Origin: Mycolicibacterium sp. BiH015
Lineage (GTDB): Bacteria > Actinomycetota > Actinomycetes > Mycobacteriales > Mycobacteriaceae
Direction of reading: 5' to 3'
DNA length: 64,000 nt
Assembly (NCBI RefSeq): GCF_027706845.1
Contig: NZ_JAQGCZ010000004.1
Span: forward strand, 558,001 to 622,000
This document shows, piece after piece, positions 37,072 through 45,110 of this stretch. The position numbers and the translations under genes were made by a program. Position 1 is the stretch's first letter. Each line of letters begins with the position of its first letter. The notes beneath the pieces were generated by a model. The model saw only the letters and a list, made by a program, of their open reading frames with translations, was not told the DNA's origin and made no database searches.

Positions 37072-39414
37072 CTATTCCGCGGGGCGGGAGGCGAGCCAGG
37101 AAAGGAAGTCGTCGGCGCTGAGCACCGGCTTGCCGTACTCCAGCGCTTTGCGTGCCTTGCCCGACTGCGTGCCGGCCTCGGCGGTCACCAGCACATCGCA
37201 GCGGGTCTTGGTGACCGTCTTCACCGGCGCCAGCCCCGCACCGGCGGCCAGGCGCTCCATCTCGTCGCGCTCGACGATGCGCCCCGACGAATCCTGGACC
37301 GTGCCGGTGAAACAAATACGGGCACCGGTGACCAGCACGTCGGCGACCGAATGCGTCGCGACAAGCTCTGCACCGGAGAGGATTTCGACACCCAGAAGAT
37401 CCTCGGCCGCGCGAAGCCGGGCCAGCACCTCGTCGGTGAGTTGCACCCGCGATGCCGCCGCCCGCAGCTGGTCGGCCACCGACTGCCGGGCTCCTGCCTC
37501 CCAGCCGGTGCTCATCGAGGAAGCCGGCGGCTCACCGCCCAGCAATACCGCACCGACGTCCCGGCTGATCCGCATCAACGCCGACAACCCCGGGAGGTGC
37601 TCGGCGACCGGTGTCGGGACCGACGAATCCCGGCTCACCAAAAGCCCTGACATCTCGACCGATTCGGGATCGTCGAACGCCGACGACCCGTCTTCGGACT
37701 CACTGGCACGGTGAGCGTCCAGCGCCGCGCGGGCTCGCTCCAGCGCCGTCGCCCCGCGTATGCGCGTGCCGCGCAATTCGACGCCCAACGGCATCGCCGT
37801 CACGTACCCGAGGCGCTTCAGCTCGAAGTCGAGCAGGCCGAGTTGTTCGTCCACCCCGGCTCCCACCGGGGTGCACCCCGCCAGCATCGGCGCGATGACG
37901 GCCCACGCCTCCCGCAGCGTCGGTGCCAGCAGCACGTCGGAGACCGTGATGCCGAACGCTGTTCGGGCGTCGGCGAGGTCGCGTTGCGGGTTGATCAGTG
38001 TGGTCACCGCGGTGTCGTCGTCGAAGGCCACTGCCAGCTCGACGGGCCGGGGCCGTGACATGCGTCCCTCGTCGCCGACGGTCAGCATGCCGATCGCGCA
38101 GTACCGCCGGGCGCCCACGTCGCCCGACGTGGTCCGCAGATAGCGGGCGATGCGCCGGTCCGTCTTCAGATCCTTGGGCAGCACAGGCCTTCTCAAAACC
38201 AGCCCGGACAGTGATGTGCAGCGGCTCAGCGCCACATACAGCTGGCCCGTGGAGAACATCCCGCCGGTCAGGTCGACCACCACACGGTCCAGCGTCTGCC
38301 CCTGGCTCTTGTGGATCGTGATCGCCCACGCCAACTTGAACGGCAACTGGGTGAACGACCCGACGACCTCGCGGCTCAGCGACGAGCCCGACATCACCGG
38401 CCTCGTCACCTCCCAGGTGTACGGCGACACCTCCGCGCCGGTGCCGTCGGGGAACTCGACCTCGACGACGGCGCCGTAGCGGTCGTAGCCCACGCCTGCC
38501 ACGCGTCCGACCGTCCCGTTGACCCAGCGGTTGCCCTGGTCGTTGTTCAGCATCATCACCTGCGCGCCGACCTTGAACCGCAATGTTTCTTCGACCGGCG
38601 CCTCGAACATGGCCAGATCGCCGGATGCCTTCGCGTGGTGCACCATCTCGTCACCGGGCAGTCGCTCGAGCTGCTGGCGATTGCGCGCCGTGACGAGCCG
38701 GTTCGTCGGCGCCAGCGTCAGCCAGAATTCGTCCTCGGGCGGCACGAAGTCCTTGTCGGCGCGGGCGTTCAGTTGCTCCTGGGCATGACCCAGCAGTACG
38801 CCTTCACGGATCTCGTTGAGAATCGCCGTCATTCGGTCGTCACCGAGCTGGCGGAACACCGTCGTCAACGACACGGTCGGAAAGTCTTCGCGGTGAAACG
38901 ATCGGGCCGAGAAGAAGTACGGCGTCTCGTACGTCGTCGTGAAATAGGCGACCTCGTCCTCACGCACGACGGGTGGCAACTGGTAGAGGTCGCCGACGAG
39001 CACGATCTGCACGCCGCCGAACGGGGTGCCCGGTTCCGGCCCGAAACGCTCCAGCGCCGCGGCGACCATGTCGAAGACGTCAGCGCGCACCATCGACGCC
39101 TCGTCGATGATCAGCGTCTGCAGCGACGCCAGCGTCTTGGTGAACCGGCCGGGGCGGTACTCACCGCCGCGCACATCGTCGAGCGTGAGCGTCGACCGGA
39201 AGCCGAACATCCGATGAATGGTGTAGCCGTCGACGTTGAGGGCCGCGATACCCGTCGGTGCCACCACGACCACGTTGCGGTCCGTCTCGGCCATGAAACG
39301 ACGGATCAGCGTCGACTTGCCGGTGCCCGCCTTGCCGGTCAGGAAGACGTGCCTGCCTCCGGCCAGCAGCGCCAGCGCCTCACGGAACTCCTCGGTGAGA
39401 ACGATGCCCGACAT
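37072..39414 (-). CDS. PIF1/RecD-type helicase with exonuclease-like and BRCT domains (780 aa)
   Basis: Superfamily 1B helicase. Walker A GKAGTGKS (27-34), PTGIAALN (53-60), Walker B LIIDEASM (101-108), motif III GDLYQLPPV (141-149), and the C-terminal UvrD-like motif AITIHKSQGQTLD with YVALSRCTSLSGLVL. After about residue 455 a DnaQ-like outline appears (VAFDDDTAVTTLINP, AFGITVSDVLLAPTLREAW, LGLLDFELKRLG), but the exonuclease carboxylates and the HN motif are not conserved, so it looks catalytically dead. Residues about 693-780 are a BRCT domain (ICFTGTVQ, YGKPVLSADDFLSWL). It may act at stalled forks or DNA ends. ATG 39414; stands alone on its strand, 66 bp from the DedA gene. Confidence 0.88.
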   Translation of the reverse strand: MSGIVLTEEFREALALLAGGRHVFLTGKAGTGKSTLIRRFMAETDRNVVVVAPTGIAALNVDGYTIHRMFGFRSTLTLDDVRGGEYRPGRFTKTLASLQTLIIDEASMVRADVFDMVAAALERFGPEPGTPFGGVQIVLVGDLYQLPPVVREDEVAYFTTTYETPYFFSARSFHREDFPTVSLTTVFRQLGDDRMTAILNEIREGVLLGHAQEQLNARADKDFVPPEDEFWLTLAPTNRLVTARNRQQLERLPGDEMVHHAKASGDLAMFEAPVEETLRFKVGAQVMMLNNDQGNRWVNGTVGRVAGVGYDRYGAVVEVEFPDGTGAEVSPYTWEVTRPVMSGSSLSREVVGSFTQLPFKLAWAITIHKSQGQTLDRVVVDLTGGMFSTGQLYVALSRCTSLSGLVLRRPVLPKDLKTDRRIARYLRTTSGDVGARRYCAIGMLTVGDEGRMSRPRPVELAVAFDDDTAVTTLINPQRDLADARTAFGITVSDVLLAPTLREAWAVIAPMLAGCTPVGAGVDEQLGLLDFELKRLGYVTAMPLGVELRGTRIRGATALERARAALDAHRASESEDGSSAFDDPESVEMSGLLVSRDSSVPTPVAEHLPGLSALMRISRDVGAVLLGGEPPASSMSTGWEAGARQSVADQLRAAASRVQLTDEVLARLRAAEDLLGVEILSGAELVATHSVADVLVTGARICFTGTVQDSSGRIVERDEMERLAAGAGLAPVKTVTKTRCDVLVTAEAGTQSGKARKALEYGKPVLSADDFLSWLASRPAE

Positions 39415-39480
39415 GGCAGCAGGCTACTGCGCCGACACGGCAGCCACGCTCGGCGAGCATTTTCCCTGGTCGGCGCTGAC

Positions 39481-40164
39481 TCAGTCCCGGGCGCGCCATC
39501 TGCGCCAGCCGCGATGTGCGGCGAACGCGCCGACGACCGCGGTCACGCACCACACCGCGATCGCCGCGGCCAGCAGCGGCGCCGAGAACTCGCCGACCGT
39601 CGAACCCAACGCGGTGTAGGCGAACGCCTTTGGCGCAGAACCGATGAAGGCCCCGACGGCCATCTGCCACAGCGGCACCCCGAACGCGCCGAACGTGTAC
39701 GACGCCAGCGCGTCGTTGATCCCCGGTACGAACCGCTGCCCGACCACCGCCCACAGTCCGCCGCGTTCGATCAGACGGTCGATCCGGTTCGCTCGAGGCT
39801 CACCGAGCAGCGCACGGGCGCTGTCACGGCCCGCGCGCCTGCCGACCACCGCGGTGATGACCGCCGAGCCGACCGTCGCACCCAATGTGACGAAGGTGCC
39901 GAGCACCGGGCCGAACAGAAACCCGCTGCCGGCCGCGAGCAACGGGCCCGGCACCAGCAACGCCCCGAGAACCGCGGACACCACGACGTATGCCAGCGGC
40001 GCAAGGGGACCGGCGGACTCGATCAGCGCTCGAACGGCGGCGACGTCGATGACCCGCTCGATGGCCGTCAGATAGAACAACACCGACAGCAACGCCACGA
40101 ACACCGCGAGGCGCGCGATATGCCGCCGTCGCGGCGTCGGAGAAGTGTCTTCGGTGCCAACCAT
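39481..40164 (-). CDS. DedA/TVP38 (VTT-domain) membrane protein (227 aa)
   Basis: VTT-domain membrane protein, family implicated in lipid scrambling and undecaprenyl-phosphate recycling. Core motifs LLVPGPLLAAGSGFLFGP and a re-entrant-type segment with GLWAVVGQRFVPGINDALAS (conserved Arg and Pro of the family), then YTFGAFGVPLWQMAVGAFIG. Five to six hydrophobic stretches. ATG 40164; only 39 bp separate its start from the divergent winged-helix gene, so both promoters overlap. A long frame running back through that gene is not coding. Confidence 0.85.
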   Translation of the reverse strand: MVGTEDTSPTPRRRHIARLAVFVALLSVLFYLTAIERVIDVAAVRALIESAGPLAPLAYVVVSAVLGALLVPGPLLAAGSGFLFGPVLGTFVTLGATVGSAVITAVVGRRAGRDSARALLGEPRANRIDRLIERGGLWAVVGQRFVPGINDALASYTFGAFGVPLWQMAVGAFIGSAPKAFAYTALGSTVGEFSAPLLAAAIAVWCVTAVVGAFAAHRGWRRWRARD

Positions 40165-40203
40165 GCCACCGCAATCCTGCCGTACCCCGTTAAGTTGGCA
40201 CCC

Positions 40204-40815
40204 GTGACTGTGACGGCGACGGATCTCACCGGAACCGAACGGGCGGTGCTGTTGGTCTTGATGGCCGAGTCGCGGCCGGTGCCCAACCCGCGGCTGAGCG
40301 ACCTGGGTCCTGCGCTGGACAAAGCCGGCCGCGACAAGCTCAACCGTCTCGGGCTGATCGAATCCGAGCGCGTGGGAAACAGATTCGTCCACGAGCTGAC
40401 CGACCACGGCTGGCGACTGTGCCGCGACCTCATCGACGCTGGACCGCCGCCACGTTCGACGGGACCGGCAAAGACGCTCTACACCGTGCTCGGCGCTCTG
40501 GGCCGCTACCTGGAGCATGCCGACGCCAGCCTGGCCGACGTCTTCGGCGTCACCCCGGCCACCACTGAAGACCGGATCCGGGCAGCGTACCGACGGCTGG
40601 CGGCGCGGCCGGGCGGCTGGGTGTCGCTGTCCGCGTTGCGCGCTGAGCTCCCAGATTCCCGCGCCGACGTCGACGCCGCCCTGGTGGCGTTGCACCGCAC
40701 CCCGGGGGTCAGCGTGATCCCGCAGGAGGATCAGAAGGTGCTGACGGACCAGGACCGGGCCGCGGCCGTGGTCATCGGGGACCGGCCCAAGCATCTGATC
40801 GCGATGGAGGCGTGA
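40204..40815 (+). CDS. Winged-helix protein coupled to the HerA-like ATPase (203 aa)
   Basis: I do not recognise a named family. Secondary structure reads as two small winged-helix domains: residues about 8-78 (TERAVLLVLMAESRP, then LNRLGLIESERVGNRFVHEL) and about 125-200 (AYRRLAARPGGWVSLSALR, then VDAALVALHRTPGVSVIPQ), joined by a helical stretch. This suits a DNA- or partner-binding subunit that delivers the neighbouring ATPase. Start is GTG 40204. The stop TGA shares its last base with the ATG of the ATPase gene (TGATG), so the two proteins are made in a coupled, probably stoichiometric way. Nothing resembles an antitoxin or nuclease. Confidence 0.75.
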   Translation: MTVTATDLTGTERAVLLVLMAESRPVPNPRLSDLGPALDKAGRDKLNRLGLIESERVGNRFVHELTDHGWRLCRDLIDAGPPPRSTGPAKTLYTVLGALGRYLEHADASLADVFGVTPATTEDRIRAAYRRLAARPGGWVSLSALRAELPDSRADVDAALVALHRTPGVSVIPQEDQKVLTDQDRAAAVVIGDRPKHLIAMEA

Positions 40816-43800
40816 TGGACGCACTGCAACGGGACGCCCTCACGTCGCTTCGTCTGACGTGGGCACCCACCTCGGACGACCTGTGGCGGCCTCAGGCCGC
40901 CACCCACGTGAGGGGCCTCAACGAACACGCTGTCGACGATGTGATGGCCGCATTCGGCGATGCCCGGCGCGATGCCGAGTCCGCGCCGCTGGGCGTGGTG
41001 ATCCGCGGCCCCGCCGGTTCGGGCAAGACGCATCTGCTCGGCCAGATCCGGGAACGCGTACAGGCGGAGAACGGGTTCTTCTTCGTGGTCGAACTGCTCG
41101 ACGCCGCCAGCTTCTGGCAGTCGGTGCGCAGCGGCATGCTGGAGAGCCTCGGCAGGCCGGGGGCACACCGAGAAACCCAGCTCAAGGATCTGCTGTGGGA
41201 GCTCGCCTCCCTGGCACACGTGTCGCGCGCCGACCGACGCGCGATCGTCGGCGACGACGACCTGGACGCCGAAACCCTGTACCGCTTCATCAAGGCCCTG
41301 TCCGTCGTTGCGAAAGAGACTGTGTGGCAATGCCATCAGGCGCTGCGGGCGCTGGTGCTGCTCGGATCCAACGACTTCGTCGCCCACGACATCGGCGAAG
41401 GCTTCCTGCAGGGCAGCGAAGAGTTCAGCATCGAAGAGCGCGGGCCGTGGGGACTGCGTGCGGCGCCGGCGTCGGCGCAGGAATGCGTGCGCGACATCTC
41501 CCGGCTGGTCGCGTTGGCGGGGCCTGCGGTGCTCGCCGTCGATCAGATCGACACGCTGCTCGCGCAGTCGCTGGCACAGCCCTCCGGTGACGGCGTGCTC
41601 GAACAGGTCGCCCACGGTCTGATGGCGCTGCGGCAGACGACGCGACGCACGGTCCCTGTGGTGGCCTGCCTGCCTGCGGTGTGGGAGCACATCCAGGACC
41701 GCGCCGCCGCGAGCGTCGCCGACCGCTTCCGGGTGACCGGCGTGCTGTCGCCGCTGCCCAGCGCCGACGTGGGACGCGCCATCCTGGAGCGCCGATTCAC
41801 GGCGAGCTATACCACTGTGGGTTTCACGCCGCCGTATCCCACCTGGCCGTTGGCGCCCGCGGCGTTCGAGGAGGCGCCGTCGTACACACCGCGGCAACTG
41901 CTGATCCGCGCCGACACCCACGTACGGGAGTGCCTCAGACACGGCGACGTCGTCGAGCTCGAGCACCTGAGTGCGGATGCGCAGCCGAGCTGGGAAACGC
42001 CGTCCACCAACGGGATTGCCCCGTCGTCCGGTGCGCTGGACCGGCGCTTCGCCGAATACCGGCGGCGCGCGGTGCCCGAGGCGGCGATCGCCCACGACGG
42101 CGAGGACACCACGATGCCGGAGCTGTTGTCGGCCGCGCTGAAGGCGTGGATCGCCGAATGCGACGGCGAACAGACGTTCGTCTGCGACCCGCCACCGGGC
42201 GCACAGGTGATGCTGCACGCTCGGTTGCGTGAGACGCTCGACCGGGCGACCGAGGACGAACGGCACTGGGCGTTCCGAGCCGTCGCGGCGACCAACGCCA
42301 GCGCTGCGTTGAGCCGAGTACGAAAAGCCATCACCGCAACAGGATTCGGCTCGGGAGAGAACCGCCGTCAGCTGTTCCTGCTCCGCAACTCGCCATGGCC
42401 GAGCGGGAAGAAGACCGCCGAGGCCATCGAGGAGTTCCACGCCGCGGGGGGCCGCACGCTGCGGCTGGCCGAGGACGACGTCCGCACCATGACCGCGTTG
42501 CGCGACCTGATCAACGACGACGATCCGGAACTGCCCGGCTGGTTGCGGGCCCGCAAGCCGGCACACGGTCTCACGGTGCTGATCGAGGCGCTCGGCCTGG
42601 ATGGCGACGCCTCCACTGTCGTGGATGCCGAACCCGAACCCGAGCCGGATGTGCAGACCATCGTCGACGATCCGGTCGACATTCCCGAGTCTGAGATTCC
42701 GCTCGGCTTCGACCTGCACACCGACAGTCCTGTGACGGTCGAACTTTCGTCGTTGCGCAAGCACGTCGCGATTTTCGCCGGCTCGGGATCGGGCAAGACG
42801 GTGCTGATTCGCCGTCTCGTCGAGGAGTGCGCGCTGCGCGGTGTGTCCTCGATCGTGCTCGACCCCAACAACGATCTGTCGCGCCTCGGTGCGGCGTGGC
42901 CGCAGGTTCCGGCGGGCTGGCGCCGCTCCGACGATGCCCGTGCCGAGGACTATCTGCGCAACACCGAGGTGACGATCTGGACGCCGAGGCGGACCAACGG
43001 CCGCCCGCTCGCCTTCCAGCCGCTGCCCGACTTCTCCAGCGTCCTCGACGACGTCGACGAGTTCACCGAAGCCGTCGAGTCGGCGTGCTCAGCGCTGGAG
43101 CCGCGCGCGCTGATCACCGGCAAGAGTCAAAAAGCCACCCGATCCCGCGCCGTGCTGCGAGAAGCGTTGCAGCACTACGGCAGAACACCTGAGCCTAGTC
43201 TGGCCGGCTTCGTCCGGTTGCTGGCCGACCTGCCCGACGATGTCAGCAACATGGCGGGCGCGCACACCATCGCGGGTGACCTGTCGCAGAACCTGCGGGC
43301 GGCGATGGTCAACGATCCGCTGTTCGGCGGGGCAGGCACGCCCGTCGACCCCGGCGTGCTGCTCACCCCGTCCGAGGGCTACCGGGCGAAGGTGTCGGTC
43401 ATCAGCATGATCGGACTCGCCTCCGACGAGCAGCGGCAGAGCTTCGTCAATCAATTGCAGATGGCGCTGTTCGCGTGGATCAAACGCAACCCCGCGGGGG
43501 AGAAGCCTCTCGGCGGTTTGTTGGTGATCGACGAGGCGCAGAACTTCGCTCCCGCACGGGGATTCACGCCGTGTACGCGCAGCACGCTGGCGTTGTCGTC
43601 GCAGGCCCGCAAGTACGGGCTCGGCCTCGTCTTCGCCACCCAGGCGCCCAAGGGGCTCAACCTGAACATCCCCGGTAACGCGGCCACCCAGTTCTACGGG
43701 CTGCTCAACGCGCCCGCGCAGATCGAGACGGCGCGCGAGATGGCGCGCGCGAAAGGTGGCCTGGTCGACGACATCAGCAGATTGCGGGCAGGCAACTTCT

Positions 43801-43913
43801 ACGTCGCGACCGAAGGTGAGGCGTTCCACCGCATCGTCGCCCCATGGTGCCTGTCGCACCATCCGCCGAGCCCGCCGTCGGCCGAGGAAGTGCTGTCCAT
43901 GGCCGCCGGGTGA
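40815..43913 (+). CDS. Double P-loop ATPase: ORC/STAND-like N-terminus, HerA-like C-terminus (1032 aa)
   Basis: Large DNA-associated motor. N-terminal P-loop GPAGSGKT (65-72) with LAVDQIDTLL (about 241-250) and a WxxHI-type sensor segment form an AAA/ORC-like module. The middle (about 470-620) has a mixed region with RQLFLLRNSPWPSGKKTAEA and DDVRTMTALRDL that may be a nuclease-like or winged domain; I cannot assign it. The C-terminal HerA/FtsK-type motor has Walker A GSGSGKTVLIRR (656-667), Walker B LLVIDEAQNF (about 902-911) and the RecA-like FATQAPKGLN with the later NAATQFYG. Start ATG 40815 overlaps the upstream stop (TGATG); a GTG one codon earlier is also possible. HerA ATPases pair with nucleases in repair and in defence systems. 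Confidence 0.85.
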   Translation: MDALQRDALTSLRLTWAPTSDDLWRPQAATHVRGLNEHAVDDVMAAFGDARRDAESAPLGVVIRGPAGSGKTHLLGQIRERVQAENGFFFVVELLDAASFWQSVRSGMLESLGRPGAHRETQLKDLLWELASLAHVSRADRRAIVGDDDLDAETLYRFIKALSVVAKETVWQCHQALRALVLLGSNDFVAHDIGEGFLQGSEEFSIEERGPWGLRAAPASAQECVRDISRLVALAGPAVLAVDQIDTLLAQSLAQPSGDGVLEQVAHGLMALRQTTRRTVPVVACLPAVWEHIQDRAAASVADRFRVTGVLSPLPSADVGRAILERRFTASYTTVGFTPPYPTWPLAPAAFEEAPSYTPRQLLIRADTHVRECLRHGDVVELEHLSADAQPSWETPSTNGIAPSSGALDRRFAEYRRRAVPEAAIAHDGEDTTMPELLSAALKAWIAECDGEQTFVCDPPPGAQVMLHARLRETLDRATEDERHWAFRAVAATNASAALSRVRKAITATGFGSGENRRQLFLLRNSPWPSGKKTAEAIEEFHAAGGRTLRLAEDDVRTMTALRDLINDDDPELPGWLRARKPAHGLTVLIEALGLDGDASTVVDAEPEPEPDVQTIVDDPVDIPESEIPLGFDLHTDSPVTVELSSLRKHVAIFAGSGSGKTVLIRRLVEECALRGVSSIVLDPNNDLSRLGAAWPQVPAGWRRSDDARAEDYLRNTEVTIWTPRRTNGRPLAFQPLPDFSSVLDDVDEFTEAVESACSALEPRALITGKSQKATRSRAVLREALQHYGRTPEPSLAGFVRLLADLPDDVSNMAGAHTIAGDLSQNLRAAMVNDPLFGGAGTPVDPGVLLTPSEGYRAKVSVISMIGLASDEQRQSFVNQLQMALFAWIKRNPAGEKPLGGLLVIDEAQNFAPARGFTPCTRSTLALSSQARKYGLGLVFATQAPKGLNLNIPGNAATQFYGLLNAPAQIETAREMARAKGGLVDDISRLRAGNFYVATEGEAFHRIVAPWCLSHHPPSPPSAEEVLSMAAG

Positions 43914-43963
43914 TCACACGGCGGTCTACCGTTGAAGCCACCCGCGTCAGGAGGAACTCATCC

Positions 43964-44998
43964 GTGCCACAGCATGCGTCGCGTCGGTACGTCATCATCG
44001 GGGCCGGAGCCGTCGGCGGCACCGTCGGCGGGGCCCTGGCGCGGTCCGGGGTGGACGTGGTTCTGGTGGCTCGAGGTGAGCACGCGCAAGTCCTGTCCGG
44101 GAAGGGGCTGACCCTGCGCACGCCGGACGACACCTACCAGATACCTGTGTCCGCGGCCGGCGCGCCGGAGGAGGTCCGGCTCACGGATCGCGACGTGCTG
44201 GTGTTCGCCACCAAGACCCACCAACTCGACGCTGCACTGCAGCAATGGGCCGATCGTCCTGTGCGCCAGGGAGACAACGTCGTCGGTACGGCGGGAGAGC
44301 GGCTGCCTGTGCTCACCGCACTCAACGGCGTGGTTGCCGAGGAGATGGCGTTGCGCTTCTTCGCCAGGGTCTTCGGCGTGTGCGTCTGGACTCCTGCCGC
44401 CTACGTGACCCCCGGCGAGGTGATCGCCAAGTCATGGCCCGTGGCCGCGCAGTTCCACATCGCACGCTGGCCGGCGGCGTTGGCCACCGACCAAGACCGC
44501 GTCCTCCTTGAGGACATCGCCGAGGCCTGGACGCCCGCGGGGATCCTGGTGAAGCTGCCTCCCGATGCCGCGCCGTGGAAGTACAACAAGCTGCTCACCA
44601 ACTTGAGCAATGCCGTTGTCGCACTGACGGGGTCCGCCCGCGACGGCGAGGTGGCGACCGCAGTCATGCGCGAGGGTGAGCGGGTCCTCGCACAGGCCGG
44701 TATCGACTACACGCCATTCGAGGTGTCCGTCGCCGCGCGCGCCGAGGGGCCGACGGTCCGCCCCGTCACGGGGACCGGCAGTGTCATCCCGAATTCGACG
44801 TGGCAATCGCTGGCACGCAACAGCGGCAGCGTCGAGACCGATTTCCTCAACGGCGAGATCGCCCGTATCGCGCACCGCTACGGCGGGACGGCACCGCTGA
44901 ACACCACGCTGGCGCGGCTGGCCCGCGACGCGGCTCGATCCGGGCGCGGGCCGGGTGGGTTCACGGAATCTCAGCTTGCGGAACAGCTGGGGCTGTAG
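43964..44998 (+). CDS. Ketopantoate reductase (PanE/ApbA) family protein (344 aa)
   Basis: NADPH-dependent 2-dehydropantoate 2-reductase-like enzyme. N-terminal NADP motif IIGAGAVGGTVGGALARSG (about 10-28), catalytic-type Lys in ATKTHQLDAAL, and the C-terminal family motif around RNSGSVETDFLNGEI. GTG 43964 has AGGAGG about 9 bases upstream and gives the expected N-terminus. 50 bp after the HerA-like gene, same strand, but the good ribosome site and unrelated function argue against a shared role. Pantothenate synthesis cannot be claimed; many actinobacterial paralogues act on other substrates. Confidence 0.85.
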   Translation: MPQHASRRYVIIGAGAVGGTVGGALARSGVDVVLVARGEHAQVLSGKGLTLRTPDDTYQIPVSAAGAPEEVRLTDRDVLVFATKTHQLDAALQQWADRPVRQGDNVVGTAGERLPVLTALNGVVAEEMALRFFARVFGVCVWTPAAYVTPGEVIAKSWPVAAQFHIARWPAALATDQDRVLLEDIAEAWTPAGILVKLPPDAAPWKYNKLLTNLSNAVVALTGSARDGEVATAVMREGERVLAQAGIDYTPFEVSVAARAEGPTVRPVTGTGSVIPNSTWQSLARNSGSVETDFLNGEIARIAHRYGGTAPLNTTLARLARDAARSGRGPGGFTESQLAEQLGL

Positions 44999-45110
44999 CT
45001 CTTTCGCAGAAAGAATCGTCGCGATTGCATTCGTTTTGCGACGCGCGTGGGTGGGGCAGGATGTCCGGGCGGCTGCAACACGGCGCCGCAGACCCGGGAA
45101 GGCGACTCGA

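Noticed and set aside
38311..40203. Long plus-strand frame opposite the helicase and DedA genes
   Set aside because: Only its last 203 codons (40204-40815), after the DedA start, form a plausible protein; the rest is low-complexity and antisense to the helicase.
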